This document shows positions 8,945-17,476 of a stretch of 64,000 nt of DNA, piece after piece (position 1 is the first letter of the stretch; the number at the start of each line of letters is the position of its first letter). The notes below the pieces were generated by a model. The model was not told the DNA's origin. It searched no databases and saw only the letters and a list, made by a program, of their open reading frames with translations. The stretch lies in assembly GCA_963822255.1 (NCBI GenBank), contig CAWGGV010000008.1, forward strand, positions 930,001 to 994,000, written 5' to 3'. The position numbers were made by a program, and so were the translations under genes. The stretch is from UBA7803 sp963822255. GTDB taxonomy: Bacteria > Pseudomonadota > Gammaproteobacteria > Pseudomonadales > Azotimanducaceae.

Positions 8945-9113
8945 AGCGTCGGTTTTCGCGTCGGCCGGGCGGGGCATCCTACCATTCACCGGGGCGATTC
9001 AATTCTCACCGGGGCGACTCGATTTCCGATTCCGTGTAATTTTCGGCGACGCCCGCCGTACATCACTGTGTGAACGGTAATTCGGCTTCGAGAGGCGCCG
9101 TGCAGGATTGGCT

Positions 9114-9629
9114 GTGACAATCGACTTCGACGCCCTCTATCGAGCCCACTATGGCCGCGTGTTCGCTCTGTGCCTGAAGCTGCTGGGCAGCCGGCCGCAG
9201 GCCGAGGACGCAGCCCAGGAGGCGTTCGTGCGGGCATACCGCTGCCTGAACCAATACGACACGGGCCAGCCGTTCGGGCGCTGGGTAGGTGGCATCGCCG
9301 GCAATCACTGCATCGACCTCATCCGGCGGCGCGCGCGCGAGCCCGGACTGTTCGCCGATCCGGCGCCCGAGGACGGCGACGCCGGCAGCGCCGGCGTCCT
9401 CGACGCCCTGGTCGACGCCGAGCAGGAGACGCAGCTGCGCGACGCCGTCGCGGCGCTGCCCGACAAGTACCGGGTGCCCATCGTGCTCGCCTACTTCAAC
9501 GACTGGAGCTACGACCGGATTGCGGCCGAGCTCGGCATTACCCGCAATCACGTGGGCGTGCTGCTGTTGCGCGGCAAGCGGGCGCTGCGCCGTGCACTTC
9601 CCCCGTCCGACCCGGAGCCCATCCCATGA
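9114..9629 (+). CDS. ECF-type RNA polymerase sigma factor
   Basis: A 171-residue group 4 sigma factor. Region 2 runs from DFDALYRAHYGRVFALCLKLL through AEDAAQEAFVRAYRCL to PFGRWVGGIAGNHCID, and region 4 is LPDKYRVPIVLAYFNDWSYDRIAAELGITRNHVGVLLLRGKRALRR. Between them is an acidic linker. It should direct transcription of a small regulon once its anti-sigma factor lets go. GTG 9114 is chosen because AGGA lies six bases upstream; TTG 9108 is the alternative. The stop overlaps the ATG of the anti-sigma gene, the usual arrangement for such pairs. Confidence 0.9.
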   Translation: MTIDFDALYRAHYGRVFALCLKLLGSRPQAEDAAQEAFVRAYRCLNQYDTGQPFGRWVGGIAGNHCIDLIRRRAREPGLFADPAPEDGDAGSAGVLDALVDAEQETQLRDAVAALPDKYRVPIVLAYFNDWSYDRIAAELGITRNHVGVLLLRGKRALRRALPPSDPEPIP

Positions 9630-11266
9630 CGTGTCCGTACGAGCTGACCTTGTCGATGTTCGCCGACGGCGAGCTGGAGCCCGACGCCGCCACCGCTGTC
9701 GAGGCGCATCTGGCCGAGTGTGCCGAATGCCGGGCGAGGGTCGCCGGCCTGCGGCGGGAGGCTCACAGCATCGCCGCGGCACTGGCGCATCAGCCGGAGC
9801 CCGTAGCTGTGCCCGCCTTCCGGCCGCCGGCGGCGGGCTCCCTGGCGGCCGTCGCAGCCCTCGTGATGCTGGCGGCCATGCTGATCTCCGCGGCCCAGAG
9901 CGCGCTGCAGGTCAGCCTGCCGGCGCCGCTCGCCTGGTTCGATCCCTTCGAAAACGGCGACATCGCCGACCTCGCGGTTCGACTGGTCATTTATCTGGCT
10001 CGGCATGGAGACACCATCATGAACTCGATCAGAAGCACCGCGGCAAGCGCCGCTATCGTCGTCTTCCTCGGCTGGCTCAGCGTCGCGCTGCGGCAGCGCG
10101 GCGGGCAGATGTTGCTGCTGACTTTTCTGGCCTGCTCGACGCTCGGGATGTCCGTCCCCTCTCACGCCCTGGAGGTCCGCCACAGCGACAACGGCCGCGT
10201 CCTGGTCGGCGCCGACGAGACCGTCAACGACACCTTGGTCGCCCTGGCCGAGAACGTGGAGATCGACGGCAACGTGCAGGGCGACCTGATCGCCCTCGGC
10301 CGTCGCGTCACCGTTCGCGGCCGGGTCGGCGGCTCGCTGTTCACCGCCGGACGCGACGTCACCATCGACGGCGAGGTCATCGGCAGCGTGGTCGGTGTCG
10401 GCGAAACGGTCGACGTGACGCCGCCGAAGGTGGGCCGCAATCTGTACGCCTTCGGTGGTACCGTCACCACCAGTCAGCGCACCGCCATCGGCCAGAACGC
10501 CGTGGTGTTCGCCCAGCGGGCGGGCCTTTCCGGGTCCGTGGACCGCGACCTGCTCGGCTTCGGCAAAGAGCTCGAGCTCGGCAGCACGGTGGGCGGTGGG
10601 GTGACCGCTTACGCCGACCGGGTCACGCTGCTGGCGCCCGCCAAGGTGGGGGGTGACCTGGTCGTTCACGTGCCGCAGAAGGACCATCTGAGCGTCTCGG
10701 AGAGCGCACAGATCGCCGGCACCGTGTCGACGGAGCTTCCCCAGCGGCAGGCGCAGAAGAGCGAATACGCCACCGGCAACTTCTATCTGTCCCAGGTGCT
10801 CCGCTATGCGGCTGCCTTCGTGATGGGATTCATCCTGCTGGCGCTGATCCCGGACCTGCGGCGAGTGGCCCTGCACGATGCCGGCAACGCGCTGGTGGCC
10901 GGCGGGGTCGGTCTGGTCACCCTGGCCGCGGTCCCGATCATCGCCGTGCTGGCCGCCATCACCATCATCGGCATTCCGGTGGCACTGGTTGGCCTCCTGC
11001 TGTGGTTCGTCGGGCTGTATTTCGCCAAGATCGTTCTCGGGCATTTCATCGGTACCCGGATGCTCGGCGCCAGCCGAACCACGGCGCACTTCGCGCTGGC
11101 CCTGGCGGTGGGTCTGCTGGCGGTTCTCGTTGCCGTCAATCTGCCGTTCGTGGGCGGTATTCTGAACGTTGTGCTCACCATCTGCGGGCTCGGCATGCTG
11201 GTGCTTTTCCTGTGGGACGCGTTCCGCGGCGAGCCCGACGGCTGGCGGGACGGCGAGCCGGTCTGA
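9626..11266 (+). CDS. Zinc-finger anti-sigma factor fused to bactofilin-like membrane protein
   Basis: A 546-residue protein with three parts. Residues 1-50 form a zinc-binding anti-sigma domain with EAHLAECAECRAR (H-x3-C-x2-C). Two hydrophobic segments follow: SLAAVAALVMLAAMLISAA near 70-90, and one near 145-170 ending in a possible cleavage region, PSHALE. Residues about 175-370 are short beta repeats rich in G, V and D, such as VEIDGNVQGDLIALGRRV and VTIDGEVIGSVVGVGE, like a bactofilin or polymer-forming cytoskeletal domain. The C-terminus has about four membrane helices. It probably holds the sigma factor at the membrane and senses envelope state through the beta-helix. Confidence 0.8.
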   Translation: MTCPYELTLSMFADGELEPDAATAVEAHLAECAECRARVAGLRREAHSIAAALAHQPEPVAVPAFRPPAAGSLAAVAALVMLAAMLISAAQSALQVSLPAPLAWFDPFENGDIADLAVRLVIYLARHGDTIMNSIRSTAASAAIVVFLGWLSVALRQRGGQMLLLTFLACSTLGMSVPSHALEVRHSDNGRVLVGADETVNDTLVALAENVEIDGNVQGDLIALGRRVTVRGRVGGSLFTAGRDVTIDGEVIGSVVGVGETVDVTPPKVGRNLYAFGGTVTTSQRTAIGQNAVVFAQRAGLSGSVDRDLLGFGKELELGSTVGGGVTAYADRVTLLAPAKVGGDLVVHVPQKDHLSVSESAQIAGTVSTELPQRQAQKSEYATGNFYLSQVLRYAAAFVMGFILLALIPDLRRVALHDAGNALVAGGVGLVTLAAVPIIAVLAAITIIGIPVALVGLLLWFVGLYFAKIVLGHFIGTRMLGASRTTAHFALALAVGLLAVLVAVNLPFVGGILNVVLTICGLGMLVLFLWDAFRGEPDGWRDGEPV

Positions 11267-11347
11267 CGTTTGCCATCGGCGGGGCAGGCTGACAGACTGT
11301 CGACGCTGACGGCACCGAGGTAGTGAGGTAGAGAGGTAAAGACGATC

Positions 11348-12751
11348 ATGACCCACGCTGGCGACTTACCTCAGGATTTCGGAGCACTCAGGGCGAGCGG
11401 CTATCAGGTGCTACCCGTGAAGGCGGAAATCCGGCGCAATCTCATCGCCCGGCTCAGGGCCAACGAGCCTCTGTTTCCGGGGATTTCCGGCTACGACGAC
11501 ACGGTGATCCCGCAGCTCACCAACGCCATCCTCGGCAATCAGGACATCATCCTTCTCGGCGAGCGCGGCCAGGCGAAATCGCGTCTGGTGCGCAGCCTCA
11601 CGGGGCTCCTCGACGAGTGGACGCCGGTGATCGCCGGCCCCGAGATCCCGGACAACCCGTTCAATCCGATCTCGCCCCACGGCCGCGAGATCATGGCGGA
11701 GCAGGGCGACCGGGCACCGATCCGCTGGCTGCACCGGGACGAGCGGTACGCCGAGAAGCTGGCGACGCCGGACATCACCATCGCCGATCTGATCGGTGAG
11801 GTGGACCCGATCAAAGTGGCGGAAGGCCGCTATTTGTCCGACGAGTTCACCCTCCATTACGGTCTCGTGCCGCGGGTGAACCGGGGCATCTTCGCCATCA
11901 ACGAGCTTCCCGATCTGGCGGAGCGCATCCAGGTGGGTCTTCTGAACCTGCTCGAGGAGCGGGACGTGCAGATCCGCGGTCATCGGGTACGCATGCCGCT
12001 GGACGTCATGGTGATAGCCACCGCCAACCCCGAGGATTACACGAACCGCGGCCGCATCATCACGCCCCTCAAAGACCGCTACGGCGCCACCATCCGCACC
12101 CACTACCCGCTCCGGATCGAGGAAGAGATCGACATCATGGAGCAGGAGGCCGACATCGCCGATCTCGGTGACTATCACCTGGAGGTGCCGGCGTTCATGA
12201 AGGAAATCGTCGCCGAGATCGTCCATCACGCGCGCCGCTCGCCGGATCTGAACCAGCGGTCGGGGGTATCGGTGCGGGCGTCGATCTCCATCTACGAGGC
12301 GCTGATCGCCAACGCGTTCCGGCGGGCGCTGCGCACGGGTGAAAGCGAGGTGGTGCCGAGAGTGTCCGACCTGCCGTTCGTGGTGCCCGCCTTCCAGGGC
12401 AAGGTGGAGTTCGAGTCCATGGAAGAAGGCCAGGAAGACCGCATCACGGAGCGTATCTTCACCGCCGCGGTCAAAGCCGTATTCGACCGCAAATACGACG
12501 TCAACGATCTGGAGTCCGTGGCCGGTGCGTTCATGGGTGAGCTGATGGTGGAAACCGGCGAGGCGATCCCGTCGGAGGATTACGCCGCCATCACCAATCA
12601 GGTGCCGGCCCTGGGCGACGTGTTCCCCGACCGTGGGCGGGTGACGGCCGGCCAGCGGGCGGCCACGGTAGAGCTGATCCTGGAGGGTCTGCACCTGCAC
12701 AAGCTTCTCAACAAATACGACCACGCGGGCTACGCCACGTACACCGGCTGA
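11348..12751 (+). CDS. MoxR-family AAA+ ATPase
   Basis: A 467-residue AAA+ protein. The Walker A loop is LLGERGQAKSRLVRSL near residues 70-85, slightly unusual in reading GERGQAKS. The Walker B/sensor region is GIFAINELPDLAERIQVGLLNLLEERDVQIRG, and sensor 1 is VMVIATANPEDYTNRGRIITPLKDRYG. MoxR ATPases work with VWA proteins to assemble or activate complexes and insert metals. The next gene encodes a VWA protein, the expected partner. The gene starts 81 bases after the anti-sigma/bactofilin gene in the same direction. Confidence 0.88.
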   Translation: MTHAGDLPQDFGALRASGYQVLPVKAEIRRNLIARLRANEPLFPGISGYDDTVIPQLTNAILGNQDIILLGERGQAKSRLVRSLTGLLDEWTPVIAGPEIPDNPFNPISPHGREIMAEQGDRAPIRWLHRDERYAEKLATPDITIADLIGEVDPIKVAEGRYLSDEFTLHYGLVPRVNRGIFAINELPDLAERIQVGLLNLLEERDVQIRGHRVRMPLDVMVIATANPEDYTNRGRIITPLKDRYGATIRTHYPLRIEEEIDIMEQEADIADLGDYHLEVPAFMKEIVAEIVHHARRSPDLNQRSGVSVRASISIYEALIANAFRRALRTGESEVVPRVSDLPFVVPAFQGKVEFESMEEGQEDRITERIFTAAVKAVFDRKYDVNDLESVAGAFMGELMVETGEAIPSEDYAAITNQVPALGDVFPDRGRVTAGQRAATVELILEGLHLHKLLNKYDHAGYATYTG

Positions 12752-12763
12752 GGTGATGCACCT

Positions 12764-12803
12764 GTGGGAGCGGCCCTGGGCGGGTAGCCTCCCGGCCGCG
12801 ATT
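12764..12803. repeat. Degenerate REP-like element, copy C
   Basis: A half-eroded copy lies between the MoxR and VWA genes: GTGGGAGCGGCC, then an interrupted stretch, then CCTCCCGGCCGCGATT. The head and the GGCCGCGAT tail are kept but the right-hand partner is missing. Confidence 0.65.
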
Positions 12804-12821
12804 GCGGAGCAGAGAAACACC

Positions 12822-14831
12822 ATGAGAATATTTCCCACCCGCCACCAATTCTCTCGTTGGGACGGCACCCAGAAGCTGCCCCTCGACGCCGACCAGATCC
12901 TCAGCCAGCTCGCCGAGGACCTGATGGAATACGGTGACCTGCGCTGGGCCATGCGCAACATGCTGTCCCGGGGAATGCAGATGCCGCAGGGCGGCAGCAT
13001 GCAGGGGCTGCGCGACATGCTGAAGAAGCTCCGTCAGCAGAAGAAGCGCCAGCTCGAGCGCTACGACCTCGGCAGCATCTTCGAAGGATTCCGCGAGCGC
13101 CTTGACGAGATTCTCGACATGGAGCGCTCGCGCATCGACGAGTGGCTGAACAAGGATCAGGCCCCGGACGATTTCTCCGGCGACGTCCTGAAGAACATCG
13201 CCCGCAACAACGCCGAGCAGCTCGACAATCTGCCAGACGACCTGGCGGGCCAGGTGCGGGAGCTGGAAAAGTACGAGTTCATCAACCCCGAGGCCCAGAA
13301 GGCGTTCCTCGAGCTCCTGAACGAGCTGCGCCAGGGCATGGCCAACTCGTTCTTCAAGAACGTCGAGGACATGGTCAACAACATGTCCGCCGGCGACATC
13401 GAGCGCATGAAGGACATGCTGAAGGCGTTGAACGACATGCTGGTGAAGAAGATCGCCGGCGAGGACCCGGGCTTCGACGAGTTCATGGAGAAGTTCGGCG
13501 ACATGTTCGGCGATGATCCGCCCCAGTCCCTCGACGAGCTGCTCGAGCAGATGCGCCAGCAGATGGCCGCCGCCCAGTCGCTGATGAACTCCTTGTCGCC
13601 GGACCAGCGCCAGCAGCTCGCCCAGCTCATGGCCGACCGGTTCGGCGATCCGGCGCTGCAGTCAGAGCTGGCGAAGCTCGCCAAAGAGCTGGACTTCCTC
13701 GATCCTCAAGGCAGCCGCTATTCGTTCAATGGCAACGAGCCCATCGATCTGGAAGGCGCCATGCAGCTCATGAACGAGATGCAGCAGCTCGACCAGCTGA
13801 TCTCGCAGATGCAGGAAGCAGAGCGTGGTGGCGATCTCGGCCGCATCGATCGCGATCTGCTCCAGGACCTGATGGGCGACGATGCCGCAGAGGATCTCGA
13901 CCGGCTGAACGAGCTGATGAAGGCGCTCGAGGACGCCGGCTACATCCGGCCCACTGACGACGACCGCTGGGAGCTGACGCCCCGTGGCTCACGGATGATC
14001 GGCCAGAAAGCCCTCGGCGAGATCTACGAGCGGCTGAAGCGCCAGAACCTCGGCAACCACGCGGTTCCCGAGGAGGGCCGGTTCGGCGAGCGCATCGAAG
14101 ATACCAAGCCCTACGAGTACGGCGACCCGTTCCACCTGCACATGCCGCGCACCATCCGCAATGCTCTGGACCGGGAAGGCCCGCACACGCCGGTGAGGCT
14201 GAAGGCCGACGACTTCGAGATCTACCGCAGCGAGCTCATCACCTCCACCGCCACCGCCATGCTGGTGGACCTGTCCTGGTCCATGGCGCTGCGGGGGTCC
14301 TTCCAGGCGGCAAAAAAGGTGGCGCTGGCGCTGCACAACCTGATCACCTCCCAGTATCCGCGGGACAGCTTCTACATCATCGGCTTCGCCGCGTATGCCA
14401 AGGAGCTGAAACCCCACGACCTGCCCTACCTGCAATGGGACGAGTACGTGCTGGGCACCAACATGCAGCACGCGCTGCTGCTGGCCGAGAAGCTGCTGGC
14501 CAAGCACAACGGCGGCAGCAAGCAGATCATCATGATCTCGGACGGCGAACCCACCGCGCACCTCGAGAACGGCGAGGCCCAGTTCGCCTACCCGCCGACC
14601 CCGGAAACCGTGCGCGCCACCTTCAGAGCCGTCAAGCACTGCACCAAGCGGGGCATTGCCATCAACACCTTCATGCTGGACGCCAGCTACTACCTGAAGG
14701 CGTTCATGGACGAGATCGCCCGCATCAACGGCGGCCGCGTGTTCTACACCACACCGGAGAAGCTGGGCGAGTACATCCTGGTGGATTACGTCCAGAACAA
14801 AAGGAAGCACCTGGCGCGCAAAGCCTCCTGA
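12822..14831 (+). CDS. VWA-domain protein, MoxR partner
   Basis: A 669-residue protein. The first 400 residues are mostly helical, rich in Met, Gln and charged residues, with many short amphipathic or coiled-coil stretches such as LEQMRQQMAAAQSLMNSL. The C-terminal part is a von Willebrand factor A domain with a MIDAS motif, MLVDLSWSMALRG (D-x-S-x-S), near residues 480-490, and a second strand, QIIMISDGEPTAHLE. No signal peptide or membrane helix is seen, so it should act in the cytoplasm. It follows the MoxR gene and is its likely client-binding partner. ATG 12822 excludes the REP-derived stretch upstream. Confidence 0.85.
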   Translation: MRIFPTRHQFSRWDGTQKLPLDADQILSQLAEDLMEYGDLRWAMRNMLSRGMQMPQGGSMQGLRDMLKKLRQQKKRQLERYDLGSIFEGFRERLDEILDMERSRIDEWLNKDQAPDDFSGDVLKNIARNNAEQLDNLPDDLAGQVRELEKYEFINPEAQKAFLELLNELRQGMANSFFKNVEDMVNNMSAGDIERMKDMLKALNDMLVKKIAGEDPGFDEFMEKFGDMFGDDPPQSLDELLEQMRQQMAAAQSLMNSLSPDQRQQLAQLMADRFGDPALQSELAKLAKELDFLDPQGSRYSFNGNEPIDLEGAMQLMNEMQQLDQLISQMQEAERGGDLGRIDRDLLQDLMGDDAAEDLDRLNELMKALEDAGYIRPTDDDRWELTPRGSRMIGQKALGEIYERLKRQNLGNHAVPEEGRFGERIEDTKPYEYGDPFHLHMPRTIRNALDREGPHTPVRLKADDFEIYRSELITSTATAMLVDLSWSMALRGSFQAAKKVALALHNLITSQYPRDSFYIIGFAAYAKELKPHDLPYLQWDEYVLGTNMQHALLLAEKLLAKHNGGSKQIIMISDGEPTAHLENGEAQFAYPPTPETVRATFRAVKHCTKRGIAINTFMLDASYYLKAFMDEIARINGGRVFYTTPEKLGEYILVDYVQNKRKHLARKAS

Positions 14832-14854
14832 GGCGGTCAGCCGCACCTGCGGAC

Positions 14855-15256
14855 ATGCCGGTCACCTACCAGATAGATGCCTGCCGCGGCCTGATCCAGA
14901 CCCGGTGCGTGGGCGCGGTCTCTCTCGCCGACGTTCAGCAACACTTCCGGCAGCTCGCGTTGGATCCTCGCCTGCCCGACCGTCCTGACGTGCTGCTGGA
15001 TCTCCTCGACCTCACTTCGGTGCCGCAGAGCGATCAGCTTCGCGCGGTGGCGGCGGACATCCAGAGCCTCGCGTCATCGATCCGCTGGGGTGCGTTCGCC
15101 GTGGTTGCCGACCGTGACGTGCTGTTCGGCATGAGTCGGATGCTGGAGGCGTTCACCAGCGACGCGTTCGGCGCCAGCCGGGTATTCCGCAGTCGTCACG
15201 AGGCGATGGACTGGCTGTCCGCGCAGCGCGCGCAAGGACCGGCGCGGGCCGGGTGA
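14855..15256 (+). CDS. SpoIIAA/STAS-like protein
   Basis: A 133-residue protein starting MPVTYQIDACRGLIQTRCVG, with alternating strands and helices including DVLLDLLDLTSVPQSDQLRAVA, RWGAFAVVADRDVLFGMSRM and a C-terminal FRSRHEAMDWLSAQ. This matches the SpoIIAA-like/STAS fold group common in Gammaproteobacteria, often of unknown function. The DLLDLT strand corresponds to the region phosphorylated in true SpoIIAA, but no clear conserved serine was identified. It lies 23 bases after the VWA gene and is probably co-transcribed with it. Confidence 0.65.
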   Translation: MPVTYQIDACRGLIQTRCVGAVSLADVQQHFRQLALDPRLPDRPDVLLDLLDLTSVPQSDQLRAVAADIQSLASSIRWGAFAVVADRDVLFGMSRMLEAFTSDAFGASRVFRSRHEAMDWLSAQRAQGPARAG

Positions 15257-15268
15257 GCATTGGCCAGG

Positions 15269-15274
15269 TATAAT
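15269..15274 (+). promoter_or_regulatory. Candidate -10 element (TATAAT)
   Basis: A perfect TATAAT occurs in the 44-base gap between the STAS-like gene and the gene starting at 15301. A start of transcription near 15281 would leave a leader of about 20 bases. No convincing -35 hexamer is seen at 17 bases, so this is tentative. Confidence 0.4.
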
Positions 15275-15300
15275 CGACGGTTTTGCGCGCGAGTCTCCGC

Positions 15301-16056
15301 ATGCATGACGATATCACCATCCCCGCCCGCTTCCGCGGACCCCCGGGCTCCGGCAACGGCGGCTACGTGGCCGGCGCGGTGGCCGCGCGCTTCCCGGCTT
15401 CGCCGGGTGCCCCGAACGACGCCGCGGTGGAAGTGACCCTCAGGGCCCCCATTCCGCTGGACATCCCCATGCGCCTCGAGTGCAGCGACGAAAGCCACCT
15501 CCGGGTGATGCTGGGCGAACAGCTCATTGCAGAAGCCCTGCCCACCCGGCTGAATCAGGACGTACCCGTACCACCGGATTTCGCGGCGGCGCTGGCGGCC
15601 CGTGAGTCGTCGCCGTCCCTCCAGCCCCAGCAGAACCCGATCATTCCCGATGGGACCGGTTTCCATCCGGTATGCGTGTGCTGCGGGGCGGACGTGCCCG
15701 AAGGCGAGGGGCTGCGGGTATTTGCCGCCCCTGTTCCCGGATTGGACGGCGTGGCTGCGGCGTGGCGCCCCCACCCCGCCTTCGCCGACGACGCCGGCCT
15801 GCTGCCCGAATGTCTGGTCTGGACGGCGCTCGACTGCCCAGGCCAGTTCGCCTGGCTCGCGGCGGGCGTGCGCACCGGGCTGCTGGGCCGAATGACGGCC
15901 CGCGTGCTGCGGCCGGTGCCGGTGGACGCCGGCTACGTGGTCATTGGCTGGCGTCAGCAGGTGGAACGGCGCAAGCATTTCGCGGGCACGGCGCTGTTCG
16001 ACGATGCGGGGCACCTCTGCGCCCACTCCCGTCAGACCTGGATCGGCAGGATGTAG
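15301..16056 (+). CDS. Hotdog-like (thioesterase-superfamily) protein
   Basis: A 251-residue protein. The opening ITIPARFRGPPGSGNGGYVAGAVAARF is typical of double-hotdog thioesterase-like proteins, and the later ECLVWTALDCPGQFAW and TALFDDAGHLCAHSRQTWI fit the second half. A small cysteine cluster, HPVCVCCGADVPEGEGL, near residues 122-138 could bind metal or be structural. Function is unknown; acyl-CoA or acyl-thioester binding is plausible given the neighbourhood. The ATG at 15301 sits 27 bases after the candidate -10 element. It ends 70 bases before argG. Confidence 0.6.
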   Translation: MHDDITIPARFRGPPGSGNGGYVAGAVAARFPASPGAPNDAAVEVTLRAPIPLDIPMRLECSDESHLRVMLGEQLIAEALPTRLNQDVPVPPDFAAALAARESSPSLQPQQNPIIPDGTGFHPVCVCCGADVPEGEGLRVFAAPVPGLDGVAAAWRPHPAFADDAGLLPECLVWTALDCPGQFAWLAAGVRTGLLGRMTARVLRPVPVDAGYVVIGWRQQVERRKHFAGTALFDDAGHLCAHSRQTWIGRM

Positions 16057-16126
16057 GTCCAGCCGAGGCTGCAGCAGCGACCGCACCAGCGCTCGGCGGA
16101 GCGCGACCCTTGTTCGAGGACCCACA

Positions 16127-17476
16127 ATGACCGCTACCATCATCGAATCCCTTCCCACCGGACAACGCGTCGGCATCGCCTTCTCCGGCGGCCTCGACAC
16201 CAGCGTCGCGGTGCACTGGATGCGCGCCAAGGGCGCCATCCCCTATGCCTACACCGCGAACCTCGGCCAGCCCGACGAGACCGACTACGAGGAGATCCCG
16301 CGCAAGGCGCTGAACTACGGCGCCGAGAAGGCGCGGCTGGTGGAATGCCGCCCGCAACTGGTGGCCGAGGGGATCAAGGCGATCCAGAGCGGTGCCTTCC
16401 ACATCACCACGGCCGGCACCACCTACTTCAACACCACGCCGCTGGGGCGCGCCGTCACCGGTACCATGCTGGTGCTGGCCATGCGCGAGGACGGCGTCGA
16501 CATCTGGGGCGATGGCAGCACCCACAAAGGCAACGACATCGAGCGCTTCTATCGCTACGGGCTACTGGCCAATCCGAGCCTGCGCATCTACAAGCCGTGG
16601 CTCGACCCGGCGTTCGTCGGCGAGCTCGGCGGCCGCAGGGAGATGTCCGACTACCTGAACGCCAGCGGGCTGCCCTATCGGATGAGCGCAGAGAAGGCTT
16701 ACTCCACCGATTCCAACCTGCTCGGCGCCACCCACGAGGCCAAGGACCTGGAATATCTCGACCGAGGCATCGACATCGTCGAGCCCATCATGGGTGTGGC
16801 GTTCTGGCGCGACGACGTGGCGGTCAAGCGCGAAGAAGTATCGGTCGCCTTCGAGGACGGCCAGCCGGTGTCCATCAACGGTGAGCGCTTCTCCGACAGC
16901 CTGGCTCTGTTCCTGCGCGCCAACGAAATCGGCGGCCGCCACGGGCTCGGCATGTGCGACCAGATCGAGAACCGGATCATCGAGGCGAAGAGCCGCGGCA
17001 TCTACGAAGCACCTGGCATGGCGCTGCTGCACCTGGCCTACGAGCGGCTGGTTACCGCCATCCACAACGAAGACACCATCGAGCAGTACCGGCTGAACGG
17101 CCGCCGTATCGGCCGGCTGCTCTACCAGGGACGCTGGTTCGACCCGCAGTGCCTGATGCTGCGCGAAAGTGCCGAGCGCTGGATCGCCCAAGCCGTGACC
17201 GGCGAGGTGACCCTCGAGCTCAGGCGCGGCAACGACTTCTCGCTGGTGAACACCACCAGCCCCAACCTCGCCTACCATCCGGAGCGGCTGACCATGGAAA
17301 AGGCCGAGGGCGCCTTCACCGCCCGCGACCGCATCGGCCAGCTCACCTTGCGCAACATGGACATCAGCGACAGCCGCGAGAAGCTCGAGATCTACAACCG
17401 CACCGGGCTCCTCGCCTCCCGCGCGGAGGGCGGGCCGGAGCTGCTCGGCAGCGACCAGGAGCCGAGCGATCAGTAG
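16127..17476 (+). CDS. argG: Argininosuccinate synthase
   Basis: A 449-residue enzyme that joins citrulline and aspartate with ATP in arginine synthesis. The ATP-pyrophosphatase loop AFSGGLDTS is at residues 18-26, followed by PYAYTANLGQPDE; ITTAGTTYFNTTPLGRAV and GDGSTHKGNDIERFYRYG are the citrulline/aspartate-binding segments. The length matches the longer E. coli-type ArgG rather than the 400-residue form. AGGA sits six bases before the ATG. No other arg gene is adjacent. Its 3' end overlaps the convergent dehydrogenase gene by seven bases. Confidence 0.95.
   Translation: MTATIIESLPTGQRVGIAFSGGLDTSVAVHWMRAKGAIPYAYTANLGQPDETDYEEIPRKALNYGAEKARLVECRPQLVAEGIKAIQSGAFHITTAGTTYFNTTPLGRAVTGTMLVLAMREDGVDIWGDGSTHKGNDIERFYRYGLLANPSLRIYKPWLDPAFVGELGGRREMSDYLNASGLPYRMSAEKAYSTDSNLLGATHEAKDLEYLDRGIDIVEPIMGVAFWRDDVAVKREEVSVAFEDGQPVSINGERFSDSLALFLRANEIGGRHGLGMCDQIENRIIEAKSRGIYEAPGMALLHLAYERLVTAIHNEDTIEQYRLNGRRIGRLLYQGRWFDPQCLMLRESAERWIAQAVTGEVTLELRRGNDFSLVNTTSPNLAYHPERLTMEKAEGAFTARDRIGQLTLRNMDISDSREKLEIYNRTGLLASRAEGGPELLGSDQEPSDQ

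Noticed and set aside
9548..11356. 602-codon minus-strand frame opposite the sigma/anti-sigma genes
   Set aside because: Composition is dominated by Gln, Arg, His and Gly without hydrophobic cores; the plus strand carries clear domains.
12753..12821. Longer start for the VWA protein
   Set aside because: The extra 23 codons translate the REP-derived sequence; homology-like sequence starts at 12822.
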